Shown in pieces: positions 22,201 through 34,200 of a DNA stretch of 64,000 bases. Source of the DNA: Motacilla alba alba (Eukaryota > Chordata > Aves > Passeriformes > Motacillidae); contig NC_052020.1 in NCBI RefSeq assembly GCF_015832195.1, forward strand, positions 60,267,888 to 60,331,887, in the 5' to 3' direction. The notes below the pieces were generated by a model. That model saw only the letters and a list, made by a program, of their open reading frames with translations. It did not search any database and was not told the origin of the DNA. The stretch's first letter is position 1; every line of letters begins with the position of its first letter. The position numbers and the translations under genes are program-made.

Positions 22201-25200
22201 GCTGAAGAGAGCCCAAAAGGAACAGGGAAAGGCATTATCCACAAGGGCCTGGAATGACAGGACAAGGAGAAATGGCTTTGAAGTGCCAGAGGGCAGGGCT
22301 GGATGGGAGATTGGGAAGGAATTCCTCCCTGGGAGGGTGGGCAGGCCCTGGCACAGGGTGCCCAGAGCAGCTGGGGCTGCCCCTGGACCCCTGGCAGTGC
22401 CCCAGGCCAGGCTGGACAGGGCTTGGAGCTGCCCGGGATGGTGGAAGGTTGCCGTGGCAGGAGATTATTTTCCCTGCCATGGAGAAGATGATTTTCAAGG
22501 TCCCTTGCACCCCAGCTGATTCTGTGACAGGGCTCTGGGGTCACAGGGGCTGGGACAAGGAGCAGAAGTGCTGCAGTTCCTGCAGAAGCAGCCACTGGGG
22601 TTTCCTCATCTCGGGAGGAAGAGGCAGGTGGGAGAAGCGCTCAGGCTTGCAGAGAGCAGCTGATATATTTATATATTATTTTTCAGTCTTGGCAGAGAGG
22701 CTGAATTCCCTGTGCAAAGGCAAGGCTGGCAGGGAGGATGGTGCTGCAGGCTCCTTGCCTGGGGAGCAGCCCTGGAAACCGAGGCAGGCGGAGTTCCAGA
22801 GCTGCTGTGCTCGGCTCTGTCCCCTCGAGGGTGTCACTGTGGGGACACAGACCCAGCTGTAAGCCAGAGCATCAGCTGGCTGGGCAAAGCCTGCCTCTGC
22901 TGGGAAGAGGGATGGGGAGATTCCAGGAAAAGCAGAAAAAAAAGCTCGAATGTGGTTTAAAATAATCACTATTTTAGTTCTTGATTTCCATGGGACAGGG
23001 CTGGGTGCTGCTGCCACTGCTGCTCTTTGTCCACTGGTCACTGCAGCAGTGAGGGGACAATAAAATAGATTTAAGGGTGGGGAAAGGAAAAAAAAAAATC
23101 AGTTGTGTGGGTGATTAGGGAAGGAAAAAATCAGGCTTTTTTTTCCCTGCCCATTATAGCAAATAAAAAGTGCCTGGAAGCTGGGCTAGGGAGGGATTAT
23201 GGGGTGGAGTGCAGGATTACAGGAACACCCAGGAGAAATTAAAGAGCAGTTTGACGCCATCCTCCCCACAGTCACGAGGGTTTTGGGGTTTTTCCTTCCC
23301 TGTTTTATCCTTCTGCTTCTGGAGACAGCAGAAGTGCCCTTTAAAAGAAGGGGGTGGTGGAGATGATTCCCTTTGGAAGGGCCCCATCCGTGGGGGAAAG
23401 GTTGTTCAGGTGGCTGCAGCCCTGGGGTAAAACCAGTGTCACAGCCCAGGCAGAGGTGGCTGATGCCACAGAGTATTTTTGGGTCAAAACCCGTTGGTTT
23501 TGGATTGTGGTGACCCTGCCACCACTCCTCTCTTCTTCCACTGCTGAGCCTGAACGATGAGACGGGACTTGGAGGAGTTCAGACATACCTGGTGCCTCGA
23601 GAGATTAGGATTTAGCAGATCCTGGCTGCCATGTGCTTTGCCCAGCAGCTGGAGCATCCCTCCCTTCCAAATCTTAAGCAGCAGAGAAATTAATTTCCCC
23701 TCTGAAGGCTGGGATTGTGGGATGAGGGTGCTCCTGCTCTAAACCCCCTTTTGTCTGCGCTGCAGGGCTTTGATGCTGGGCCCAGGGAAGAGGAGCCCCC
23801 CTCCCTCCCCATCTGAGGGCAGAGCAGGATTCTGAAATGACTTATCTGGTGCAGAAAGGCAGAAAATCAAGTGTAAATCTCCAGCCATGGAGACATTTGA
23901 GTGGGATGGATGGGGGGGAGTGAGAGAGGGAATTGATGGTTCCTGTCTGCGGGGCTTAAAGCAGGGAGTGAAATGCAGACTCGGGGGGGTTGTTTCATTT
24001 CAGGGCCACTTGGAGGGCCACAAACCCTCTGGGCAGTGGGCAGGAAGGTGAGAGGCTGCTTCTCTCAGCCTCCTCCTCTTGCCCCCAGCCTGGGGGCAGT
24101 TCAGAGGGGGCAGATCAGACCCCAGTGTCTAATTAGGCACCAGCTCTGGAGTGGGTTTTACTAAGCCCACGCTTTGCCAAGGGCTGCAGGAAGCTGGGAG
24201 GGCTGAACCCATTTTATTTTTCTCTTTTTTTTCCCCCCCTTTCCTGGTGATTTGTCAGCCCCACAACAGTGGGGTCTGAGCAGCAGCATCTGCCCCTGCT
24301 CTTGGTGGGAGGAGCGGGTAGCAGAGCGTCCTCTGCTCTGTTCAGGGGGATATTTGGCATTTTTGGGGATGAATAGCACACAGGGCTGGCTCCTGGGCAT
24401 CAGCTTCAGTGGAAGGCTCGATTTGGACACCTCCTCTGTGCTCCTCGTGTGCCTCTGCAAGCACATGGGGCTTGAGCAGCTCTGAGGCTGGCCTTGATGA
24501 CCTTAATGGTTCTTTTCCAGCCTGAATGATTCTCCAACCCTTCCTCCTCAGCTTTGGCTGGGAGTGGGAGCCTGCTCAGCTCATCAGTGAATTTGCTGCT
24601 TGCAGGAAGCATGGATGGCTGCTTTTTGCTTTTGTGAGTGCCCAGCATTCCCTAAATGTTGGGAATGGTGGGAGCATCGAGGGCACCAGCTGCTCTGCTG
24701 GGGGGTTGGGAAAGCAGGAGATGGAGAGGCTCAGAGGATGCTGCAGGTGTGGGAGGTGTCTGTGTCCACCTGGTTGAGAGGTGATGGTGCTGGAAAGGAG
24801 AGGGATTTGTGCTCCCAGGGATGGGGCTGCAGGATGTGATAAAGGGAGAGCTGGAACACAGTGTTAACAAAAGCACCCTGGCTGTGGAAATGGGATTTCA
24901 GGGTGCCTGAGCTGGGATCCCCTTGGCAGCTGGGCTCAGGCACAGCTGGTTTGGAAGCTGGAGCAAACTTTGTTCTCCTCAAGCTGTGAAGGGTCACCTT
25001 TCCCTCCCAGGGATATTCTTGAGCTTCACAGATTTTTAATTACAAAAGGCAAACAAGCTCACCCGTGGCGCTCAGAGCAAAGAGAAGAGAGAAATCAGCT
25101 GCCAGCCTGCAAATGCTTGGAGCACAGCAGCGGGGAGAGGCTCCTGCTGTTCCCTTTGCTGTGCTTGCAGGGGGCTCAGCGTGGTGGCACTTGTGCTCCT

Positions 25201-28200
25201 GAGCGTCACAGAGCAGGTTGGCTTGGGAGGGACTTTGAAAACCATCTCATTCCACCCCCCTGCCACGAGCAGGAACACCTTCCACTGGACCACTGAATTT
25301 CCAGCTGCAGCAGTGGGTGAACACACTCAGTGTGGTGGGGATGGAAACGGGATTCTTCGGGAAATCCAGAAGGAAATTCAGCTGTAGCTTCACCATTGCT
25401 AATTCCCAGCTTCTTCCCCTCCTCCATCTCTCCAAAGACAGATGGAGGTACGGCTCTGTCTTAGGAATAATAAAAATGATTTCTGAAGGAAAACAAAGCC
25501 CCCAGCCCTCTCTTGTGCGGGAGGGAGGAAATAACTGGGTGAATGAGTAGCCACAAATATTAGCATTTCAGAGAGAGCTGCTGGATGGAGATTGTTCACC
25601 ACCGGGCGGGCTTTAATAGGAGTGATAAGGTTTGCTTTTGTTCTGGGGCTCTTCCTTAATCAGCCTGTCTCCTCCTGATTTTTCTATCGGTGCACTCCAT
25701 CACCCAACTTTCATGTGCTGAGTCCCAGCTGCAGCAAATCTTGTTAAAATGGCCTTGTTCAAACACGGCACCGGGGCTGTTCCCCAGAGCTGCGCCGAGG
25801 CTGGATGGAGTGTGGGGCTGCAGGAATCAAAGCACTCCTCAGCCTGTGTATTTTATAATTCATTGCATAGCTAAGTTGTGGAGTATTTTTTTTTTCCCCT
25901 CTAACAAGCTTGAAGCCTTTTCTTCCATATCTAAAGGAATATTATCCGAGGAGGCGTTTGGGTGAGGGGGTTTGGAGACCTGCTGCTTTCCGTGTATCCT
26001 TTGTCAGCGGTGGAACAGCTTCCCTGTGCCTTATTAGTATTGCACTCTTGCATTTCTTTTATATCAGAGCCCTCTGCAAATAAAATTTTCAAAAGCTGCT
26101 GCTCTTGCCACTGCGAGTGGCGGAAAATAAAAGATGCCGGAGTCCTGGGGGGGTTTCAGCAGTCAGGTTAGCAAACACTGAAACAAAGCGTGGCACGGAG
26201 CCTTCCCCTAATTGAATCCCTGGTTAATTTGGTCCTTGGTTTAATTTGCCCCCTGCTCCAGATTCTCACTGAAAGCAGCCCAAAACGTGCTTATTTATTT
26301 TTTGTTTTGATCCTCGCCTGCCAGTGCTCCCGGATAATTCAGTCCCCAAAGGCAGGAGCCTTGCTGGGGGAAGCTGGAGCTGGGGAATGTGGAGCCCCTG
26401 TAATTAGATGACGACTCCAAAGGGTTATTTAGATCTTGCAGTTGGCTTTGGCTGCTCGGCACAGGCTGGGACCTGCCCCACGGTCGCCTGGATCAGCTGC
26501 TCCCGCCGGGGCCCCCGAGAGACTCCAAACTCGCCCGGTTTTTTTCTGCTCTCCTGCTCGTTTGGGCATTTTTAATGGAGCTGAAATTCAAACCCACGCC
26601 CAGGTGTCTGCGGGGTCTGGAGACTTGAGCTGCCTCAGTGCAACTCTGTCCCTCATTAAACCTGCCTGTGCTGCTAATGGAGATGAGAGCAAGGAGGAGA
26701 GGCTTGATGGACTTTCCATCCGAGGCTCCTGGCAAGGTTCCGGGGGTTTTCCCCCTCCATCCTGTTAACTTGATCTGGGAGCTGGGGAAGGGTGAGGAAG
26801 AGGAAGATTGCACTTTGTGACAGCTTTTTTTTGGCAGGGAGCAGCATCATTTCTGACTGTCAGACCCGCTGCCAGGGTGAGGGGGGGATGATCCAGGCGT
26901 GGAGCCGCCATGGGCGCTTGCCCGTGGGGAATGGTGGCAGCGATTGGGCGCTCAGAATTCTGCTGAACGAACAAACCAGCCCCGAGAGGGCTCAGAAACG
27001 GCATTGCTGACGTGTTTTGTGCTTGGATTCCCCAGATTCCTCCCCAGAAGCACAGCCCAAGTACATCAAAGGTGGCAAACGCTACGGGCGCCGCTCCCTG
27101 CCGGAGTTCCAGGAGTCGGTGGAGGACTTTGCCGAGGTGACGGTCATCGAGCCGCTGAGCGAGGAGGCACACCCTGCCCACATCGCTGCCAGCCAGGAGG
27201 TCAGCAGGGAGGGATGGGTGCTGGGGTGGCCTTGTCACCTCTGGGCGTGGCTGCTGCCCACATCCAGAGGGGTTGGGATGTGCTTGGAGCCTTCCCAGTA
27301 ATGGCATTGGCCACTCTTCCTAGGATTGGTGTTAGGGTGGCCTTGTCACCTCTGGACGTGGCTGCTGCCCTCATCCAGAGGGGTTGGGATGTGCTTGGAG
27401 CCTTCCTAGTAATGGCATTAGACACTCTTCCTAGGATTGGTGTTGAGGTGGCCTTGTCACCTCCGGGCATGGCTGCTGCTCTCTTCCAGAGGGGTTGGGA
27501 TGTGCTTGGAGCCTTCCCAGTAATGGCATTGGCTGCTCTTCCTGGGATGGATGTTGAGGTGGCTTTGTCACCTCTGGGCATGGCTGCTGCCCTCATCCAG
27601 AGGGGTTGGGATGTGCTTGGAGCCTTCCTAGTAAAGGCATTGGCTGCTCTTCCTAGGATGGGTGTTAGGGTGGCCTTGTCACCTCTGGACGTGGCTGCTG
27701 CCCTCATCCAGAGGGGTTGGGATGTGCTTGGAGCCTTCCTAGTAAAGGCATTGGCTAGGATGGGTGTTGAGGTGGCTTTGTCACCTCTGGACATGGCTGC
27801 TGCCCTCATCCAGAGGGGATTGGGATGTGCTTGGAGCCTTCCTAGGGCATGGCTGCTGCCCTCATCCAAAAGGGTTGGGATGTCCCAGTGCCTTTCCTGG
27901 CCGCTCTCCTTGCCTGTCCCTAGGGATGAGCCGTGCCAGGCGTGGCTCCCTTGCTCCATGTGCCGTGGGAAGTGGGGAAGGAGCTGGCCCAGTGCTCCTG
28001 GCTGCAGTGTGGGCCAGCAATTAAGCAGGGGCTGAGCTGCTGCTCCGTGGCTAACGAGGTGTGGGCTGGGAGCAGACAGAGCACGTCCACATCCATTAGT
28101 GCAGCTGCCAAAACCTGGCCATGGCTCCAGCAGAAGGGATGGGGAAAGGGTGGTGGGCAGCACAGCCCCTCAGCCAGCAGCTGCTTTGGGACAGCGGCAT

Positions 28201-31200
28201 CTAATTGCTCCAAAAAATCCCCATGCCTGGTTTTGTGCTCCAGATTTGTGGCTCTCTTTGTGCCAGTGTGCTTTCAATCCCAGAATCTCCTCTTGCTTCC
28301 CCAGACAGGAAAGCCAAAGGAGCTGAGTGGTTGGAATTGGTGCTGTGCGTTAGAGCACAGCCACAACAGCATTTCCCTGGAGCTGGGCTGCTTCCAGCCT
28401 GCCCTGCTGTGCCAAGTATTGTTGATTCAGGAGCATGTGGTGGGAGTTTTTCCACTGGGAAGGAGAAGCACTGATGCTTTCTCCCTCCTCTGTCTCGTGG
28501 CTTCACTTGGAGCTGAGAGCCTCTGCAGCCACTGTTGTAGGGGGACACCCAACACTGTGGGAGAAAGCAAGGAAGGAATTTCCAATTCCCATGGTTTCAG
28601 TGTTATTCCTATGCAGCTGAGCTTAAAAATGATTAAAAAAACCCAAGCCAGCACCTCAAAGAAAAGCTTTTCCACCACTCCCAGCTGCTTTTCCCTGCTC
28701 CTGGTGACCTTTGCTCAGCACCACAGGGATGCTCATCCATCTCCTGGTGGTGGCCACATGGGCTGCCCTGACCTTGGAATGGATGTTAATCTGCCCACAC
28801 TCCCCAGGGAAGTGCTGTCCTTGGTGGAAGAGGCTGCTCTGATCTCACCCCTTGGTTTTAGCTGTCACAGAGGTGCAAAAGGGTAGTCCATTAACAAGGT
28901 CAGTTAATTAACCCAGCCGGTGTGTGCTGCGGGGGCTGGATCAGTCTCCTGCTGGGAATGCTCGTTGCACCTTTTGGGCTGGTGGGATGGGTAATTCCTC
29001 TGCAAGTGGAGCAAAAATCAGGCTAAACTCGTGCAATCCCTACTTGAGCAGCATCTCCAAAAGCAGATCCTCTTGCTATGCGTGGGAATGACTTGCTGGA
29101 AGGTGTTGAGGGGTCCCGGGGGGGTTTGGAGGCTCCTGATTCCCTGGGATCTGGCCAGGAGCAGCCCTTGCCCAGTTCTCTGCTGCTGTGTGTACAAACA
29201 CGGCGGCGTCCCGCCAGCCTGGGCTGTGCCTGCCCTGAGAACTGGGCCAGGCTGGCTTAATTGCTGCTTGCTCCCAAGCAGTGCCAATTAAAAGGGCTCA
29301 GGCTGTGTCTGAGAGGTTTCCTTCCCTCCCTCCCTGCCCTGGTAAACACGAGGGGAAAAGGCTGGAAGGCTGCTCTGGGACCGGCTGCCAGGGAGGCTCC
29401 ACCTCCATCCCCCGGGGCTTTTCAGGTGCTGTTGGATCAGGTGATGAGCAGCTGGGTCTGGGTTTGGCATTAACCCTGCTGGGAGTAGGGGCGTGCTGGT
29501 GAGATCCTGAGGGTCCCTCTGACCTGCAGCAGCTTGTCCCCGTGGATGTTGGCTGTGCTGACTCCCAAACCTCACTGGGGAGCATCCATCACCTCCCCTT
29601 CCCCTTCTCTGCTCTGGGAGACATCCCTCCTACTTGCAGGTTCATGGAATCCCAGGGTGGTTTGAGTTGGAAAGGACCTTAAAGTCCATCTCATTGCAAC
29701 CTTCTACCCTGGGCAGGGACAGTTTCCACTAGTCCAGGTTGCTCCAAGCCCTGGCTCTCAGGTTTTAGAATCTGCTGGCACATCCCAGTTCTGTCCCTTC
29801 AGTGCCACTTGCTCCCATGCTCTGTGTGCTTCTGAATTGTTTCCAGCATGGCCTGGCATTGGGAGGCTCAGGTTGAAACTCCTCCTTTTGGGTCCTTGAT
29901 GTGAGATTCCCAAAGTGGGACTCCTGGAAAGCCAGGATTTGTGATTACCAGCTCAGGATTATGCCTGCTCCCAGAAAAAGTGCATTTCTGGTGTGACTGG
30001 TGCTTTGGAGCTGAGGGCACCTGGCGAACTGAGGTGTGGGGATTTGACAGCTTTTTTTGGGGTCTCTGCTGGGGCTGCTCAGCCCGGGGAGCTCAGTGTG
30101 GACCTGGGAAGAACAAAATCCATCAGCACTGGGGCGAGGGCTCACCTCGTGGCATGTGCTGCTGATCATCATTTTAATTAGCAATATATTCCGGGGGAGA
30201 ACAAAGGTCTGGCTGGCTGGAGCAGATGGCAGGGGGGAGAGAGAGGTGGCTGCTGCCTCATTGTGGGCAGAGCACACGGCACAGGCTGCAGATGCTTTCA
30301 GAGCCATCTGCTCCCCGGGCCGCCCCGCACGCGTCTCCCCAGGGATAACGCATTCCTGGCATCCCCTGCCTCTGACCCGTGGCCAGCTGTAGCCCTGCCG
30401 GGGCTAGGGGACAATGAGTGCCTGACATGGGCATGTCCTGCCTGCCCCAGCCCCTCTTTGTCCCCTCCCGGTGGTGGCTGACCCCGAGCTCCCAGCACAC
30501 AAAGGAGGGAGGGAGGGAGGGAGGGGAGGTCACGCGAGCACCCCGGGGCTGCCAGCCCAAACCCCCCTGGCTTTGTTCAGCCTCTTTGGCTTGTTGGTGT
30601 TGATGGAGTTGTTGTGGTTTTGTAGAATCCCGGAGTGGTTCGGGTTGGAAGGGGAGCTTAAAGCTCATCCCATTCCACCCCCTGCCATGGCAGGGACACC
30701 TTCCACCATCCCAGGGTGCTCCAAGCCCTGTCCAGCCTGGCTCTGGACACTCGCAGGGATGGGACAGCAGCACCTGTGTGGTTTTGCTGAAAGTGCTTGA
30801 AGTGAGGGGCTCTGGTGCTTGATTAATCTGATTCTGTATAAAATGTGCATGTTGCTAATGCACAAAGACTGGGACACAGAGGATCTGCCTCCTGAGTGTC
30901 GCTGCCAGCTTCCCCTCAGTGTCCCAGCTGTCCCCAAGGAGGATGGGTGGCTGCAGGGTGATACCTCTGGCTCCCAAGCTGACCCTCTCTCTGCACGAAG
31001 TTCTCTATGTTTTTAGATGGCAATTTTATAGAATCCCAGAATGGTTTGTGTTGGAAAGGACCTTAAAGCCCATCCAGTGCCACCCCCTGCCATGGCAGGG
31101 ACGCCTTCCACTGTCCCAGGCTGTTCCCTGGCCTTGGACATTTCCAGGGATCCAGGGGCAGCCACAGCTTCTCTGTGCAGTCTGTGCCAGGGCTCTGCCA

Positions 31201-34200
31201 TTCTCTTTGTAAAGAACTTCCAGGGATGGGATTTAATGGCACCTGTTGCCTCAGCTCCTGCTTTTTGTCCCTCGTGGGACGTTGTGATGCTGTGGCAGAG
31301 AAGGGCCCTTGCCTGGTCCTGCAGCTGAAACGGGAACAGCAGCAGAGCTAAAAAAAGTCCAGGGACTTAATTCAGTTTCCATGGCAACGTTGTAGATTAA
31401 TGGCTTTGAGCTGTAATCTGAATGAGGCGTATTGAACTTTTCTGTGATGATTTAGAGCCTCTTTATGTCCTGGCTGACTTTGACTCCAAATCCATCGGTC
31501 ACGTGCAGGCAGAAGGGTCCCCTTGTACCACTGCAGGAGCAACATCTGCCACTGCTAAAGCAGAAGTGAATGTTGTGGGGCGTCACGTGGGAGTAAATAC
31601 CCTGGGCTGCTACAGGGGTGCCAGGGATGAGGCTGTGTGTAGTACATGAGGAAATCACCTTTAATGCTGTACCTTTGCTCCTGCCTGAGCTGATGCAGGG
31701 GTGCCAGGGATGAGACAACGTGTAGTACACGAGGAAATCACCTTTAATGCTGAACCCTTGCTCCTGGTGCTGCCTGAGCTGATGGGATCATGCCAGAGGG
31801 AGCTGGATGGTTTAAGACCACCAGAAAGTGGGTTTTTTTTCACTGTGAAGCTCAGTGAAAGGCTTGTTGACAGCATAGCTCTCTCCTGATGCAGAGCTGC
31901 GCTTTAGTGCAGGAGGTTTGAATTTGGCTTGGCTGAGTGTGGGGCAAAATAAAGGGAAGGAAGGGATAACCCAGCTCTGTGATCTTCCCTGCATCCCCAT
32001 CCCCTCAACCATCAATCCCTCAAAGAAAAGCAGCATGGTTTGCTCAGAGGGCAAACCTCTCCCTTGCTCCCCAGCACGCTGCCAGGCTCTGATCTGTCCC
32101 CTCTGCTGGGTCATTTGTGGGGCTTTGGGCATCTCTGGGCTCTCCCCACCAGAGCCACACGTGCCGGAACAAGGCAGGATCAAAGAGCCCTGGATCCCCA
32201 GCCCAGCCTGCGGGGAGATGAAAGCCTGGCAGCATTGCTGGAGCCCCGCAGCTCCCTGGATACTGATCTCAGAGTCTCTTTCATTCAGGGGATGCCTTGC
32301 AATAAATAACTCAGGAGCCTTTTGTTTCTCCCCAGCACTGGAAGACGCGAGGCAGCGAGGAGGAGGAGTACGAGGCCGAGGGTAAGAGCAGAGAGCAGCA
32401 CCTGGGGGTGCCTGTTCTCAGTGCAGCTTGGAGGAGGGATCACAGGAGCTCTGGGGGTGTGGAGCATCCCAGCCTGGCTGGTGCAGAGCTGGGGAAGGTG
32501 CAGCTGGGGCGTCCCCCAAGCTGGGGATGAAAGCTGAGGGAGGGCACATCTTGTGCCATGCCCCCCCCCGCCCTCTTCATCCTGCTGTGGGTGTTCCCGG
32601 TCTCCCTGACCTCTGTCCTGGTCCCCATCCTGCCCCGGGGGGCTCTGGCTGTAGTGGAGCCTGGTGGGCACTAGATGTCAGCAGGGACCAGTCATTAAAA
32701 GGTCCCTAATTGCCACAGAATTATAAATTCCTGGAATGGTTTGGAAGGGAGCTTAAAGCTCATCCAGTCCCACCCCTGCCATGGAAGGGACACCTTCCGC
32801 TGTCCCAGGGTGCTCCAAGTCCCATCCAGCCTGGCCTTGGACACTTCTAGGGATGGGGAATTTCTCTGGGCACCCTGTGCCAGCATTTTACCATCTTCAT
32901 CATCAAAAAACTTCCTTTTAATTACATCAGCACCTCTTCCATATTTCAGCTGCTCTCTAACCCCTTCCCCATCCAAAGAGACCAACCTTTTTCTCCTAAA
33001 GCTGCTTCTCCAGCCCCAGGAGGTGGCCTTGCAGCTCCCTTGATCCCATAAGTGTCCAGGGGAGGGAGGGGTCCCTTTTCCAACTGTGCCAGCAGCTGAG
33101 GAAGCTCTGCTGCTCTTCCCTGGCCACCAGCCCATGTTGGCCATCAGACTCATCCACCCAAAGATCCTCCTGGCCCCAGCCCCAGCTGCTGCTCCGGGCA
33201 CTGGGAGTCCCCATCCCTGGAGGGATGAAAAGCTGTGTGGATGTGGCCCTTGGGGACATGGGTCAGTGGTGGCCTTGGCCGTGCTGGGGGAACAGTTGGA
33301 CTCCATGGCCTTAGAGGATTTTTCCAACCTCAGCAATTCCATGACCCTCGGGACACGAGGCACCTTCCCCTGGTGGCACAAGGGAGTGAAACGCTGAGCA
33401 GAACCTCCTGCCAGAGTCTGATACTGCTGGGACCAGGATCCACACCCCAAAACCCAGAGTGGGCTCTGAGCAGGATGAACCCAGACAAATGATCCCTTGG
33501 GATCTGCAGAGCCAGCAAGGAGCTCTGCCTGCTGCAGCAGCAGGTCCCCCGTGGGGTGCAGAACCCCCAGATGTTCTGCTCCTCACTCCAGACACCGGAG
33601 CAATCTCCCCCTTCCAGGACAGCTGCGCTTCTGGAACCCAGACGACCTGAACGCCTCCCCTGGGGCCTCGCCTGGCCCAGACTGGATCGAGGAGAAGCTT
33701 CAGGAGGTCTGCGAGCACCTGGGCATCACCAGGGATGGCCACCTGAACAGGAAGAAGCTGGTTTCCATCTGTGAGCAGTACGGGCTGCACGCGGCGGCCG
33801 GGGAGGTGAGCGACCCATCCCACCACTGACCTGCCTGGGCTTTGGTGTGGGGCCCCCAAAATCCCTCCTGGGCTTCATGACAATCACAGGTGGCTACTTG
33901 GGAGGGGTTTCCAGCTCCAGCTGCTGGTTCTCCAGAAGGTTTTTGGTCCCAAACCGTCAGGCAGCTGCCAGGCTGAGCCGTGGCCTGCGTGTCTCCTCAC
34001 GCAATCACAGAGGGGTCTGGAATTTGAAAGCATGGCTTGGATTCCAAGCATGTCTCCTTAATCCTAGGAATTTTCTAGCTAGACAGCAAATACGGGTTAA
34101 ATATTCATAGGTGGTTGCTTTTGACTTTGTGAAGGCCTGTGGGTGTTTCTGTCCTGCAGCAAGAGCCCACGAGAAAATGAAATCTTTAACCAAAAAAAAA

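Noticed and set aside
17598..24622. LTR pair of an endogenous retrovirus
   Set aside because: The two copies lack TG...CA ends and the interior shows host exon 3 and CR1 pieces, not viral genes.
26899..28035. 378-codon plus-strand open frame
   Set aside because: It is the 111-bp repeat read through; the unit is divisible by three. It is out of frame with exon 4 and has no family likeness.
27201..28163. 320-codon minus-strand open frame
   Set aside because: Reverse strand of the same 111-bp array.
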